A stretch of 64,000 nt of DNA from Thozetella sp. PMI_491 (GCA_021432635.1 MU270037.1:454047-518046); one strand, 5' to 3'; shown: positions 1 through 12,422, counted from the stretch's first letter. Numbers and translations: made by a program. Notes: generated from the sequence alone by a model not told the origin.

Positions 1-1
1 T

Positions 2-1586
2 CCTGACATCAGGGCAGCGCATGTGGCTGACTACCAGCGCCTGTTCGGTCGCACTTCCTTGACGCTGGGTACCTCGAGCGATGCACAGAAGGCACTATCG
101 ACTGATGCTAGACGGCAGGCTCTGAGCTCCGGTGCATTCGACCCGGAGCTTGTTTCACTGTATTTTCAGTTTGGTCGGTACCTTCTCATATCCTCATCCC
201 GCCCAGGGACCTATCCCGCCAATCTCCAGGGGGTTTGGAACAACGATATGAACCCTGCATGGGGGTCGAAATACACCATCAACATCAATATCCAGATGAA
301 CTACTGGCCGGCGGAGGTGACGAGTAAGCCGCCAAATACCGAGTCAACTTCAAGTCTTTGCTGAAGCTAATACTGTTCCAGACCTTGCAGAGCTGACAGA
401 GCCTCTGTTTTCCTTGATGGAGAAACTGTACGAGTCAGGGAAGATCACAGCGAAGCAGATGTATGGCGCATCAGGCTGGCTAGCACATCACAACACAGAT
501 ATCTGGGGCGATACAGCCCCGCAAGATGTCTACGCCGCGGGCGCCTACTGGCCATTGGGAGGTGCTTGGCTTCTTAGCCACGTTTATGAGCACTACCGCT
601 TCGGCGGTGACAAGGAGTTCCTGAAGAAGTACTATGATATGCTGAGCGACTCTGCCCTCTTTTTTACCGATTTTCTCTCTGATTACAAGGGCTGGAAGGT
701 TACCAACCCGTCGGTATCACCCGAGAACTCGTATAAGAATGGCAGCATCTCTGGTGCCATGACGATTGGATCTACTATCGACAACTCCATCCTCTGGGAG
801 CTCTTCTCGAACCTTATTGAGGCCACTGACGTTCTCAGCCTGCCCAAATCGGACCTCATAACTACAGTTGAGACTCTCAAGAGCAAGCTTCCACCGCTGC
901 GCATATCACCGACAACTGGTGCTCTCATGGAGTGGATCGAGGACTTCGTGGAAAGCGACCCTGGCCACCGCCACATGTCGCCCTTATACGGGCTCTTCCC
1001 GAGTAATGAGATCACGCCGGCAGACCCGGATATTTGGAAGGCAGCACAGGCTCTAGTCGATCGCCGACTGTCTAACGGTTCTGGTAACGTTGGGTGGTCG
1101 CGGGCCTGGATGGCTGTCCTCAATGCCCGTCTCCTCCGCGGCAAGAGTGTAGAGAGCGATATCAATGTGCTTCTCTACAATCTTACCTACAATAGCCTCC
1201 TCGACAGCGGCCCACCAGCTGGATTCCAGATTGATGGCAATTTTGGAGGATGTGCCGCCATTGCCGAGTCGCTCCTGCAGAGTCACAACGGCGTGGTTCG
1301 CATCCTGCCAGCCCTGATGCCCTCAGCCAAGTCCGGGTCTTTCAAGGGGCTTGTCGCACGTGGGGGCTTTGTCGTGGATGCGGCCTGGGAGAATGGAGTG
1401 TTCACTAGCGCTACCATCCTCTCGAGGCTTGGGGGCAACATCAACATTACGATCGGGACGGGACAAATGTCCACGTTACAGGGACAGGGCTTCACCGCAA
1501 CAAATTCCACGGGGTCTCAATATCTTGCATTCACAACATCTCCTGGCATGAATTACACCATCATAGGTAGTAAGGTTACAACCTAA
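2..1586 (+). CDS. GH95 alpha-L-fucosidase, 3' part (5' end outside window)
   Basis: Two exons, 2..323 and 382..1586, with a GT-AG intron (gtaag...ccag) that keeps the frame; the reading frame is open to the left edge, so the N-terminus and any signal peptide lie outside. Seen: the ININIQMNYWPAE block, HHNTDIWGDTAPQD, EWIEDF followed by GHRHMSPLYGLFP, and QIDGNFGG near the C-terminus, all in the order typical of glycoside hydrolase family 95. In that family the two Asn of the NxN motif, a Glu in the EWxxD segment and an Asp in the QIDGNFGG segment form the inverting active site that releases alpha-1,2-linked L-fucose, e.g. from xyloglucan or glycans. About 508 codons are present of a usual 750-850. 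Fungal members are normally secreted. The family assignment is firm; the exact substrate is inferred. Confidence 0.93.
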
Positions 1587-1856
1587 CGGGCCTCTGGCAA
1601 TGTACTATAGCTACCTGGACATTACTAGATCCAGAAGTCCTACTACAGGCTGCAGTACACAATGTTCAGAGATATCAAAACAGATATTAGGGATTCAATG
1701 AGCTCTAATTCTAATCTTTTCTTTTCTTGACCTTATTGGCTGACAATTCGATATGAGCTCACTAGCCTCGCCCCGTGCCATCCTATCTACTAGAAATTCT
1801 ACTACCATATACCTAATGGCAAGCATGCATTAAAACAGAGCCTCCCCTTATTTTTT

Positions 1857-2621
1857 TTAATCGGATTTCACCTTCGGAGGCCGGGCATTTCGTACCATGC
1901 ACTGCAACTGAAAGTCAACAAACAGGGATACAGTTCTGGGCCAAGTCAACTTACATTGTGGACCTGGATTCCGTCTCCGCCGTATTCGGACATATCAAAT
2001 GGCAGCACCTTGACAGTGTTGAAACCGTACTTGCTATAGAGCGGGGTTCCCATTTCCGACGCCTCGACATATGCCTCGAGTCCCTCTTCGTCAGCTCTGG
2101 CGAGCCCCCACTCTATAAGCATTTTGCCTGCCCCACGGCGATGATGGTTCGGGTGGGTGACCAGGACATCGAGAACTGGCAGCGTGTTAGTCTGTAGCTC
2201 ACTACTCGACGAGAAGGGGTCAATATGACTCACCATAGCAGGGTCTCGCTCCCATCAGCTCGTTCTTGGCATCATTCAGCATAATATGGAACGCTGTCCA
2301 AGCGGGCAGATTGCACTCTGGAATTGGCTGCGGGACGGCAGCGGTCCCATCTGCCGCCTTTGAGACACCTCCTGGGGGCGGTACGATCCATTTACCACAG
2401 GAGATAATCTCGCCGGTCGCTGCATCAGCGACCTTGAGAAATTTCTTGGTCGGTTCTTCGCGTAGGCTCTTCAGGGTCGAGGCTGCTATCGAGGCTTTTC
2501 CCTCGTCCGTGACAGGACGGTTATAAAATATTTTGTTCACCCCCCCTTCAAATGCCGCGTGCCGAATCGCAACATACTCATCAACGTCCGCCTCCGTAAG
2601 AGGAGAGATCTTCAATGGCAT
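1857..2621 (-). CDS. GNAT-family N-acetyltransferase
   Basis: Three exons read 2621..2234, 2175..1955 and 1907..1857, giving 219 aa. Introns are 58 and 47 nt (gtgagt...ccag; gtaagt...tcag). The start was placed at the Met that opens the PLKISPLTEADVDEY segment; an upstream in-frame Met is possible but would add a non-conserved leader. The acetyl-CoA binding motif A is visible as HPNHHRRGAGKML (R-R-G-A-G-K), followed by the usual helix and the YSKYGFNTV motif B end. The last short exon supplies an LQCMVR tail typical of fungal GNAT proteins; without this splice the frame stops just after the donor, so the third exon is an inference from frame and tail. Fungal proteins of this class transfer acetyl groups from acetyl-CoA to small amines or peptides; the substrate cannot be read from sequence. 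Confidence 0.85.
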
Positions 2622-2928
2622 GGTGAACAGAGGGTTTACAAGTGAGTCAATCAGAAACAAAGATCGGTGTAAATTTTATTGCTATGGGTAACTACGCCTT
2701 TTAATCCACACCATCAGCAGTAGCTCTTTGTCCTGCATATGCAAGATCGGGGAATTCAGGGGCTGTCCGGATCGGCGTGTCGGACCATCGGCTTGGGCTA
2801 TTGACTCATCGTTTTGGTGCAGCTGCCCCACCACAACATATGTGGACGTACGCGAGCATTTCATACGGGACTAAAGATGCATGGTGCTGCATTGGGAAGG
2901 TTTCTGGACTGGGACACGCCCCAAGACT
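2622..2928. other. Intergenic, GNAT / aminotransferase
   Basis: About 307 bp separating two minus-strand genes: it holds the GNAT promoter and the 3' end of the aminotransferase transcript. No further gene or repeat seen. Confidence 0.5.
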
Positions 2929-4482
2929 CTATAGCAATTGGAAGTCAGCCTTGAGCGCTTCTCCGAATCTCTTTGTCGCTTCAACAAGGCTGGCCTCTGG
3001 TGCAGCAGCAAACGTCAACCTAAATGCCATTCCAGGTTGCGGAGCTCCTCGTTCAGCACGAAACCAGCTGCCCCTGCTCACTGTAACCCCATTCGCGACT
3101 GCCCGGGTGAAAATAGACTGTTCTATCTCGAGTATCTTGGTGGTTGTCTCTGCGCGGTTCCCCTCGAAGTTTTGCGCAGAGGGGTGCTTCTGCCAGGCGA
3201 TGTTGACCCACACGAACATTCCCGCTGTTGGCGCTTCCACGCTGCATACTGACATCGGGAGATGCATTTCACAAGCCTCCAGCAACTTGTCGCGTCTCTC
3301 GCGATATCTCCCGCTAAGGTTCTCAAGCCAAGCAGCAAAGCCGTCGTGCCCCCAGGTTTCGTCGAGGAGCTTGTAGAGCATTATCTGAGACACACCGCTG
3401 GGGGAGACAACAGACACCTCGTGGTGGCTGATTATCTTCTGGACAATCTCGGAAGAGCCGGTCATCCACCCACAACGTAGCCCCGGCGCGATTATCTTAG
3501 ACGTAGAGTCGAGTCTCAGAACTCGACCGGATGTGTCAAGCGAGAGATAGGAGGGCGGCAGCTGGCTGAACTGGGTGAAATGGTCGGACGATGGAGCGGT
3601 TCCATTCGTTTGGGGCCCGCAAGAACCAAGTTGAAGTAGATAGTACGGGTCATCTTCGACTATGTAGACGTCATGTTTTTCCGCTACCTCGTATACACGC
3701 TTCCGCCTCTCTGCTGGCTGTGTGATACCGGTTGGGTTGTGACCAGTGGGTATTGTGTAAAGGAGAAATGGCTTTGGGCTCCTGGAAAGATCCCAGTTGC
3801 TCAGCACCTGATCGAGGTCCTCAGGAAGTAAACCATCCTTGTCCATCTTGATGCCCTGGATGCCAACACCTAATGGTGTGATAGCCTCGACAGCGCCGGA
3901 GTAGGTGTATTCTTCACACAGGATGAAGTCCCCTCGGTTGCAAAACGTGCGGAAGACTAGTTCCAATGCCGAGGTGGTTCCGCATGTCATTCCACATTCC
4001 CAGTCGGAATAGGGTGGGTTATGAACTATCTCGGTATGCTCCGTAAAGAAGCGAACTAGCTGGGCGGAGCCGGCCGCGTGGCTGTAGTTCAATGCAACGC
4101 CGAGGTTGAACGAGTCACCTTGACTCTTCGCACGCATGACTGTTGATGGTTCGGTTGCTGCAGCGGTCTCTTTCCCGCGACGTGGCGCTATCCCATAAAA
4201 GTCGATCGACTCCCAGGGGAAGTTCTCCGCTCTAGGCGTCCCGGTTCCAAGACTGATGACTTCCTTCTTGTTCAAGCTCGTAGCATAGCCTTTCAACGTA
4301 GACCCCCTGCGGGTCTTACTCTCGGCGCTAAGCCGGTGTTCCCATCGCTTTGACGCTGGCTTCAGGAAAACCTGAGGGCTCTTGAAGGCATCGGAGTTCG
4401 CATAAGGAGCCTCGCTTGTTGGTATAGGCTCGTGGGTGGCGCGGAGTCGTTGCACCCCGGTGATGGTTAGGGTAGGTGACAT
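2929..4482 (-). CDS. PLP-dependent aminotransferase, class I/II (Aro8/kynurenine aminotransferase-like)
   Basis: Single exon, 517 aa. The start chosen is the Met before SPTLTITGVQR; an in-frame Met 27 codons upstream gives a non-conserved leader. Seen: YTIPTGHNPTG (the NPTG loop), DPYYLLQLG after VEDD (the Asp that contacts the pyridine nitrogen lies in the VYIVEDDPYY segment), and DSTSKIIAPGLRCGW, in which the SxK lysine forms the Schiff base with PLP. The order and length match fungal aromatic/2-aminoadipate aminotransferases (Aro8 type). These transfer amino groups between aromatic amino acids, kynurenine or 2-aminoadipate and 2-oxo acids. No targeting signal is obvious. Which amino acid is used is inferred only at family level. 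Confidence 0.92.
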   Translation of the reverse strand: MSPTLTITGVQRLRATHEPIPTSEAPYANSDAFKSPQVFLKPASKRWEHRLSAESKTRRGSTLKGYATSLNKKEVISLGTGTPRAENFPWESIDFYGIAPRRGKETAAATEPSTVMRAKSQGDSFNLGVALNYSHAAGSAQLVRFFTEHTEIVHNPPYSDWECGMTCGTTSALELVFRTFCNRGDFILCEEYTYSGAVEAITPLGVGIQGIKMDKDGLLPEDLDQVLSNWDLSRSPKPFLLYTIPTGHNPTGITQPAERRKRVYEVAEKHDVYIVEDDPYYLLQLGSCGPQTNGTAPSSDHFTQFSQLPPSYLSLDTSGRVLRLDSTSKIIAPGLRCGWMTGSSEIVQKIISHHEVSVVSPSGVSQIMLYKLLDETWGHDGFAAWLENLSGRYRERRDKLLEACEMHLPMSVCSVEAPTAGMFVWVNIAWQKHPSAQNFEGNRAETTTKILEIEQSIFTRAVANGVTVSRGSWFRAERGAPQPGMAFRLTFAAAPEASLVEATKRFGEALKADFQLL

Positions 4483-4689
4483 GGTGGGCTTCCACAAGAT
4501 CTGTGGGCAGGGGTGGATATGACAGGAGGGAATAGAAAGAAGAATTGTGATAGGATGTGCCACGGAGAGGATACATGGCTTTTATCTAGGTACCCGGGGC
4601 CCTACTTGGGGATGTAGAAGATCGGCTAGACGCCGGCTCGGAGTGTTGGTGCCAAGTCGGACTAAACTGCTACTCCTATCAAGCTACAA

Positions 4690-6984
4690 CTACCGCGGAA
4701 TGGGTTCCTGCTCCAGCCCCACCAAGGACGGGTGGTCAGCCAGATTGCGCCAAAAGTCCTGCTCGAACTCCCAAATTTCGCCGTTCATCCAAGGATCCCA
4801 GCCGGCATCGGAGCTGGTTCCAACCATGTGCTGCGAGAGATTTGATTCGGTCCTAGATTGGTCTGCCACAACCCCCAGGACATTTTGTATAGTGAGGGTG
4901 GCGCTCGAAAGCAGCGCGTAGTTGGGGTCGCCCCGCAGCACTATTCCACCCATCTGGACTTCTGCCACGAGCACATTCAGGTCGCGAAGCATTTTTGGTC
5001 GAGACAAGCCGTCCTCGGCTCTCCCAATTGTATTATTAAGTAACGCGAGGGAGATGATGCCAGCGGCCGGTAGACCATAGTGCGCCACCTAGTGGTCGTT
5101 AGGCATGCGAACACAACCGCGATACATGTTAAACTTGTGTATGGACATACCTTCCAAATCAAGCCTGTGCCGGAATTGACAATGTAGTCCCGTAGGACCA
5201 CAGTCTCCACCACAAGCGAGACTATCTCCTGTGCAACAGCCAGCAAGGAGGCATCCGGCTCGGAGAGGCGGCCGACCAGCATGAGACGTAGCAGGAATAT
5301 GATTTGAAGATGGTTCAAGCGGGTATGGACCAAGAAGTCGCGCTCAAACGGCGTCTTGCCTTGAGATTTCCAATTCTTCTCCAGGCGAAAATGTGGCGGT
5401 AGGTAGCTCCAGTTCACCTCAGCTCGCTGTTGGATCTCCCTGCTTTCGTCAGTCCTACGCTGCCACTTGGACTCTGGGTGGTGCCGGGACTCACATAGCT
5501 AGCCTCAGCTTCCTGTCACGGTCTGTATCGCGAAATAGTTCTAATATTTCTTCCTTGAGAATGGCGCAGATGGCAGTCCATTTAGTATCGGCGAGGAAGT
5601 TTATTTCCTCCTCTGCTGCCCACACATTACCCTGTTCTGGGGAGGCGCTCTCAGACTCGGCAGTTAGTCCTTTTGGGTTGTTCGAAGGTATTTGGAAGTG
5701 GCAGAATCTTCTATTGATGCGACACGGTCTGCCTAGAAACAGCGACATGTTCTTATCGGCGGAATAGATGCGCGCAAACGCATTTCTACGCAGATCTGCG
5801 AGAAACAACGGCGTACGAGGCCCGATCTCGATCTTTTCGTGGTAACCAATCGCGAATAGAGAGCTTGCAATGTCTCCCAACTTCATCCAGGTATGGAAGC
5901 CTAAGATTGTGTAAGAACGAATATACGTGACAAAGAGCTACGGATCTAGGGATTGAGTGCTCACTTTGGTCGCCGTTCACAAATGAGTGGACAATACAGT
6001 TTTCGTAATGGAAGATTAGCTGAAGGTCATTAAGACAATCCAGGGCTAGACTAAGCTCCAGGCACTGGTCGGAGAATCCAGTCATCAACTTCTGAAGGTG
6101 CTGCCGTTTTTCCTCTGTTGCGTACAGCGGTGCAGAATATGGTACTACGATAGTCGCTTGCGCCACGGCCGCGAGCACAAGTCCGAGAGTCTCCCAGCGA
6201 ATGGAGTCGCCGGTGAACTGGTCCAGGAAGTCCGAAAAGCAAGACGACGCCGTAAAGGAGAAAGGCACCGAAGTGTTAATGAGAAGCCTTCTGGACAGAG
6301 ATAGAGACCAGTCCTCCTCGCCGGAGATGGAGGAGAGAATCTGACCCACGGACTCGATGCAGCTGGAGAGCAGCGGGCCAGCGAGGGAGAAGTTCGTGCC
6401 TCGATACGTCCACAAGAGTATCAGGTCTCTCAGGTCAGTAAAGCTGGCCGTTTCATGGACGCTTTTCAAGAGCCTAGCTCCGCGGAGGGCCAGCATATCG
6501 TCGTCGTGACGAAAGCCAGCTGCCGAGATTGGCTGGGCAGTGGCAGCCTGCTGTGCCTCCTCGTTACCCCGGCTGGGAGGGAAGTGGTTGAAGATAGCTT
6601 CATGACTCGACGAGCCCAGGAATCCTGGATTAGGATAGCGATAGCGCTGAGACGGAGCGGCGAGACCTAAGCTGGGCTCCAGCGGAGTCGACGGCGAGGC
6701 GGAGAGGCTCGACTGCGCCACTTGGCCCTTGCTAAGGTTCATTACTAGGTGAGTTTACGCCGTTCCGGGCGGGCTAATTTTGTAATGAGATCTTACGAGA
6801 CATTGACAGCGGGCCGTTCCTCGACGGCAGTGCTCGGGTGCTTCCGCCGTTTGAAGGGCCGGGTGCGATACACGCAGGCCACGGCCTTGTCTCGAGCACG
6901 ACATCGGGAGCATATCGGCCTGCTATGGTCGCATGCAAGCTTCGCTCGGCGACAGGGGTCGCAAGCCGCGAGCCTGACATTCAT
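4690..6984 (-). CDS. Zn2Cys6 transcription factor with fungal-specific MHR domain
   Basis: Five exons: 6984..6797, 6731..5965, 5900..5495, 5439..5151, 5088..4690; introns 65, 64, 55 and 62 nt, all GT-AG; 682 aa. The N-terminus has a binuclear zinc cluster with Cys 8, 11, 18, 25, 28 and 37 (C-X2-C-X6-C-X6-C-X2-C-X8-C), followed by a basic linker (RPFKRRKH). The middle carries the fungal transcription factor regulatory region, clear in the stretch GDIASSLFAIGYHE, then FLADLRRNAFARIYSADKN and FLGRPCRI. The first intron uses an acceptor just inside the apparent Met of exon 2, which restores frame. It lies about 200 bp upstream of the aminotransferase on the same strand, so regulation of that gene is possible but unproven. 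Target genes are unknown. Confidence 0.9.
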
Positions 6985-7958
6985 ACTGCTTGGTTCAGGA
7001 GAAGAAAGCGCGGAGAAAAGGTACGGAGCGCATCCGGCGCGCTTTTGTCATTCGAAGGGCGAGGGTGACAGGTCGGACAAAGAGGGCGTTACTCGGAGAA
7101 ATCGTCTCCGCAGGCCCGAGTGTAGCCTACAAGGGCTAGAATATGACTAGTTGCGGTCCACACAATGTGTAGCCACCATTGGTCCGCAGCGCGCTAGTTC
7201 CATGTCAGTTGGACATGTCAGACGCCGCTATCGTTTTTGCCGATTACACCGGCCATCACTCCGCACTCCGAACTCCATCAACCTGCATGTAAACGAGAAG
7301 CAGTCGACTGGGGCGGACAAGGCGGACTGCGATAAGAAACTAAGGGCATCGATTGCCCGAGAAAAAGAATAATAACTGCTCTACACGAGAGAACCGATAT
7401 AATTTTGTCCCACAGATGTCAACATTAGGTGGCTAGGGCGCCGAATGGTGCAAGAGAGCGAATTGGTGCGCGCATTGAACCACCTTAACTATTTAACCAC
7501 AGCTCTGCACTCAGCTAAATCTAGTAGTCTATACTATCTACTGTACGAGCAAGTAAGCGCGTTTAACTTGCATAGCGGATGCCATATCCGAAAGCTTGCG
7601 CACCAGTAATAAACTAAGCAAATCGCATAGTAAAAGGATCGGTAGGTCGCTTACGAAAAGGCGTACAGAGCAAGCCATTCACCCAGTAAGACCATGCCAA
7701 CCACACAAAGTTGCCCGGATTACCGGTTCGGCGCACGACATACACTAGAGAAGCCAGCGTCGCGGCAAAACACTCGGCACCCTAAGCTAAGGGCCACCTC
7801 CATCTTGCCTAGTATAACTCAACCAGCATTTGGGCTTTAGAGATACCTTCCAGAGACGATGTACAGATATAGCTTCCGCCGTACGCACATATGCCTTACT
7901 CTACCCCAGTATATCCGCTTCAGCCATCGTCAATCCAAAACCACCCGCCCATCCTGCA

Positions 7959-7993
<35 letters not shown>

Positions 7994-8548
7994 TTGCCTA
8001 TAAGTCAATCCCATTTCTAAAAACACTCATCTATACAAGTCTTATAAGATACCAGCCTATACAATCTCACATATCATCAAAAACCACAACTCTGAAATTA
8101 TATCCATCTTTATCGAACTCCCGCAAGAAGACAGGGCCATACGGACCAGTCTCTCGAGGATTGGCACTCAAACTTGTCGTACAAAGAAGTGGCCCGCCTC
8201 CCCACACTTAGATACTACTTGATAAAGGAAAAAAGTAGCTAGAGTATAAAGCGGCTTCCTAGGAGCTAGCTGTATATAAATGGGTGGATCAAGTGTATCG
8301 AGAGGGGAGAGAAGCCGGGTATGCAGGTGACGGCCCCGGACTAGTATAAAGAGAAAAGGCGACTTGACTTGTGGGTCGAGACGACTTAACTCCATACCAA
8401 CTAGGAGAATTAGTAACCTATAACTCCAATGCATGAATCCTCACTAATCGAAGTATTGCCTAGTATTGTCACAAAGCTAAGTTCCCTCATAAAGAGGTTC
8501 CTAAGTTACATGGAATCAGCCCATGAAATGGCCGAACCATCCATGTCC
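6985..8548. other. Gene-free intergenic region with CA microsatellite
   Basis: About 1.56 kb between two minus-strand Zn2Cys6 genes. It should contain the promoter of the first regulator (right flank of 6984) and the 3' UTR of the second. ORFs here are short and composition-driven. Apart from the dinucleotide repeat at 7961-7992 nothing recognisable was found. Confidence 0.5.
7961..7992. repeat. (CA)16 microsatellite
   Basis: Sixteen uninterrupted CA dinucleotides are visible. It lies in non-coding DNA between two regulator genes and is likely length-polymorphic between strains. Confidence 0.97.
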
Positions 8549-10397
8549 TCACCACTGTAGCCTCTCTTCTTTCCCTTCTTGGCCCCTGGACCACTCTCCC
8601 CAAGTGCGCAAAGTGACCGTTCCGCGCCTCTCGCCGTCGAACCGGATGCGCATGTCATGAATCCGGGACATGGGCGAAGTCGGGTCTTCTGTTGCCTCCC
8701 GGGCCAAGAGGAGTTCGGCCAGCTCCGCCATATAGAGAGAGTCCCAGAGCCCCTCCTGCCGTGGATACTTCCGCATGACTTCAATTGCACGGCGACGAGT
8801 CTCCAGCGGAAACCCGCTATGGGCGACCAGGAATAGTGGCTGGGATGGAGACGGCTTTGGGGCGACTGAACTGGATCCATATGGAGACACATGGCTCTTC
8901 AGGATGTCCTCCGAAAGATCTACGATCATTGCAAATTCTGCTGCGAGATCGCGCCCTCCTGGCGTGTCCGGTGTTGGTGTCTCCGACGCCGAGGTCGTAT
9001 CCGGTGTCTCCGGGTCACGGTACATGAGGAGGCGTACGGTGGCTTGAAAGAGACGCAAGGTAAGGATCGCCGTGCGTTGTTCTGGCTTTTCTGGTTTCTG
9101 GGCCTTTGGGGCCGACGTCGTTCCATCAGATAGGTTGTTGGTCGTGAAGGCTCGTATAGCAATACCGAGCTCTCGGTAGGTACGAGAAATTGGCTCTTGC
9201 TCTTCGATCAAATCCTTCAGTTTGCTAAGGTCGGTCCCGCTTGCAACAGCTGCAACATCATCGGCCCGCTTCTGGCTGGAAACAACCAACCCGTTGAGTA
9301 GTGACTCTGCGGCTCTTGCCGCATGGGCAATAGCCGCAGGACGGTTGGCGCTTATGGTGGTGGCGGCGGGCGCGTTATACGAGCGCCATGCATTGAAAGG
9401 GTCACTATCGGTGACGAGCTCGTAGCATTCCATTAACCCGCCATTCTGGAATGCGGCGGACTGGATTTCTAATGTGTTGACGAGTGCTTCGAGGCGGCGC
9501 ACAGGTACAGGGCCGTCCGGTCTCAAGGATGCCCTCAAGGCGGCAGGTCCACGTGACTTTTTCGTGCTTTTTTTCGAGGCCAGTTCCTGCAATAAAGCTC
9601 GAGCTGCGTTGAGGTGGATGAATGCTTGGTGGTTAAGTCCCTGCAAGGAACATAGGTAAGTGAAAAGGACGCTGCACGTCAGCGCTGACCACGTGGCAGC
9701 CTTGGGAGAGCCCGCCGAAGGCTGGAGTAGATGGTGGATGGATCGGTTGAACTGCTCGAGACCAAAGACCTTTAGTTGGTCCTTCTGCTTCCCAGGCTGC
9801 CGCGGACGGCCACGCGCAGCAAGGACTGAGGAGGCTTCATGGATGGCCCCCAGACTAACGGCGGCGTGCCAGATGGCGGGGCTAGCATGGCAGGCCTGAG
9901 GGAGCTCCTGAGTCCAGAACTCGGCGTCAAACAACGAGGAACACGCTGCGCCTGTTACTTCGATAAAAAAGCGATAGCTCCTAAGCTCTTGAAGGGAGTG
10001 GCGGGGCAATGCCAGCGCAGGAGCACGGGACGGTGGCGTTTCGCTTGCTCTGGCATACGCGCTTGCCCCCGACACCCCACCGTCGGAGCTTTGTTCAGGC
10101 TCGGCGGGAATGGACCGAGTAGGGTGGGACCTGTAGCCGTCGCACTTCCTCCCTGTAGAGGTGCAGCGCTGGCATGCCGGCTTCCGCTCGTCGCAGCGCA
10201 GCTTCCGGGCCCTGTTGGCAGGCCAGTAAGCCCCGCCCAGCTATACATACCCCCGTGTCGTCTTCGTTCACTAGTCAGGACTGGTAAAATCACACTTACT
10301 TGCAGGTCAGGCATCCGTTTCTAGATTTTGTGTGCGCGGCTCGTCTACGCTCGGGCTGAGATTGGAGACCGTCCTCCCACACGAGAACCATCGGCAT
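8549..10397 (-). CDS. Zn2Cys6 transcription factor (DUF3468-like C-terminal region)
   Basis: Two exons, 10397..10300 and 10211..8549, with an 88-nt GT-AG intron located inside the zinc cluster coding sequence; 586 aa. Joining restores the complete cluster: Cys 29, 32, 39, 46, 49 and 56 (C-X2-C-X6-C-X6-C-X2-C-X6-C) with the typical ARKLRCDERKPACQRC core. The long C-terminal part starts with LFDAEFWTQELPQACH and AIWHAAVSLGAIHEA, a signature shared by a large group of fungal Zn2Cys6 regulators. The start codon is uncertain: the frame is open further upstream to 10637; I chose the Met 28 codons before the first Cys. The gene is divergent from the secreted serine hydrolase at 10930, so a shared promoter is plausible. 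Targets are unknown. Confidence 0.88.
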
Positions 10398-10929
10398 CCT
10401 CAATGATGGCTCCAAGTAGCTTCGGCGATTCGCTGGCGTCTTTATTGCGACAATCTTTGTGCTCTTCTTCGAACAGGCATGAGACGTCGGTGAGGGCAGG
10501 CAAGGCAGGTAAGCACGCTGTAGATGTTGGGTTAAGTCACGTTCGCCACTACGCCGCCTCGACAAGGCGACGAAGGAACCGCCAAGACGCTCGTCAGCCT
10601 GGTGCACTAGTCCTAAAATGGAATACGGCTCAGCCAATCATATCGTCTCATACACACTCCTTGCGCCCATTGGCCAAAATACTCGTATTGGAGAGTGATC
10701 TGTATGGCAGTAGACTTCGGCCTACGCAATGTTGAAAGAATGTAATTGAGTGGCTGTGGGAACTTGGGAGCTGCTGTCTATAACTACTCGGTCGCTCGCT
10801 TCAATATGAAGACTCGATTTTGTTCTTCTTTAAGCCCATTCGCTCTGCAAACAGCTCAGCTTCTCTCTAATTCTACCCGGAAAGGAACCGTGCCGCTGAA
10901 TCCTGTACAGGACGGATTGTGCAAGCAAC
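10398..10929. promoter_or_regulatory. Divergent promoter region, regulator / serine hydrolase
   Basis: About 530 bp between two start codons pointing away from each other. It must hold both promoters; no clear TATA box was assigned. The upstream open frame of the minus-strand regulator runs into this region, so part of it could be coding if that gene starts earlier. Confidence 0.45.
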
Positions 10930-12214
10930 ATGACTGCCCTAGTCTTGTTTTTGGCAGCATGGCTTATAGCCCCAATAGGGACAACTCATGGCTACCCAAA
11001 TCAGTGAGCGTCTGGGCCAGTCTGCGTATTACGCAATGCGCAGTGTAACTCACCAATCTAGGGCATTTCTTACGTCTCCAAGAGCATTGCCTGAGCCAAA
11101 CGCTGCTTTGGAATCTATCCGCACCTCCTATAACCTCCCCGGACTCATTGGGGCCCGGATATCCACCGGTCCAGTGCCGTCCGTTACAGCCGAGGCCGTG
11201 GGCTATCGCAAGCAGGGCAATGACACCTTTCTAACGACCCATGACCAGTTTCACCTCGGTTCCTTGACAAAGGCGATGACGGCTACATTGGTGGCCCTGC
11301 TCATCTCGGATCCCCGCAACTGCCTCTCATGGGATAGCAAAATCGTTGATGTCCTTGCACACCCCAACAATGTTTCCGTGGAGCACAGCAACACCACGCT
11401 CGCTATGCTTTCGTCCCATTTTTCAGGCCTCAGCGACGTCAAACTGTTCGAGGTAGGGGCCGACGTCTGGGATGCTATTGGAACCCAAACGGTTAGTCCT
11501 GTTGTCGGTCGACAGCTAGTGTTTAACCTCGCACTCTCGAACCCACCTGCTACCACTCCCGGGTCGAACTTTTCGTACTCGAATGTGGGCTACATGATCT
11601 TGGGTCATCTTATTGACACCTACGCTCCGGGTTCCTGCGGCAGCTGGGAGACCTTTATCCAACAGAGACTCTGGGATCCTCTAGGCATGTCCTCTTGCGG
11701 TTTCGGCACTCCCCCGGAACCGACGCTACAATCCATTGACAACCCCTGGCCACACCAGCAGGGCGACCCGGATCCCATACCCGTGACACCCGACAGATTC
11801 TCGGACAACCCGCCGACAATCGGCCCGGCGGGTTACGTTCACTGCGGCGCGGACTCTTATGCCAGATTCCTGGCAATGCACCTTGACGCCCTGCTAGGAC
11901 GCGATACGGCTCTTCTCCCTGCTGCGGCATTCGAAACCCTGCACACGCCATATGTACAGCGCGAGTGTTCAATCAACGGCACCGTAGCGTGTTTCTACAC
12001 TCCAGGGGCGTGGGTAGTAGCAGGTCCAGACGCGAGGCTCAAGGGCAAATACCTGCTCCATGACGGTACTAATACGCTCAATTATGCGTATGGGCTCCTC
12101 GCGCCGGGCATTCAGCAGGCTTTCTTTTCCGCGACAAACATGGGCGGTGACCGTGCTGAGTTTGGAGCCAATGAAGTGCTTCTCGCCTTCTTTGATAATG
12201 CGCTAGGATTTTGA
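10930..12214 (+). CDS. Secreted beta-lactamase-family serine hydrolase
   Basis: Two exons, 10930..11003 and 11062..12214 (58-nt intron, gtgagc...ctag), 408 aa. The first exon encodes a clear signal peptide (a hydrophobic LVLFLAAWLIAPIG core) that would be missed if the long second-exon frame were read alone. The class C beta-lactamase/DD-peptidase fold motifs are present: SLTK (S-x-x-K, nucleophile Ser and general-base Lys), YSN (Y-x-N) and HDG in place of KTG. The protein ends with a Gly-Asp-Arg-rich segment without GPI features. Such fungal enzymes are esterases, peptidases or beta-lactam-type hydrolases; the substrate is not predictable. It is divergent from a Zn2Cys6 regulator. Confidence 0.9.
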
Positions 12215-12415
12215 TCATTCTTTTGCTCCCCGGCCATTCAGCTGCCCAGGCCAGCAGCGCTAGGGGCTTGTTCTGGTAGTGGGTTCCAATTCGCCTGTAG
12301 ACGCTATGGCTTATCTATAGCCGACTCCTATCTTTTACCGACGTGCCCCATAACGAAATCGTTGGTGCTCCCGTTAGAACCAACAACACGTGTCACACGG
12401 CACTACGGTGTTTTG

Positions 12416-12422
12416 TATAAAA
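12416..12422 (+). promoter_or_regulatory. TATA-like box of the DUF1868 gene
   Basis: TATAAAA lies about 105 bp before the chosen start at 12521. This supports that start over the more upstream in-frame ATG at 12362, which precedes the box. Confidence 0.5.

Noticed and set aside
683-1165. 160-codon minus-strand ORF inside the GH95 gene
   Set aside because: Antisense to a conserved GH95 region and Arg/Ser-rich; shadow frame.
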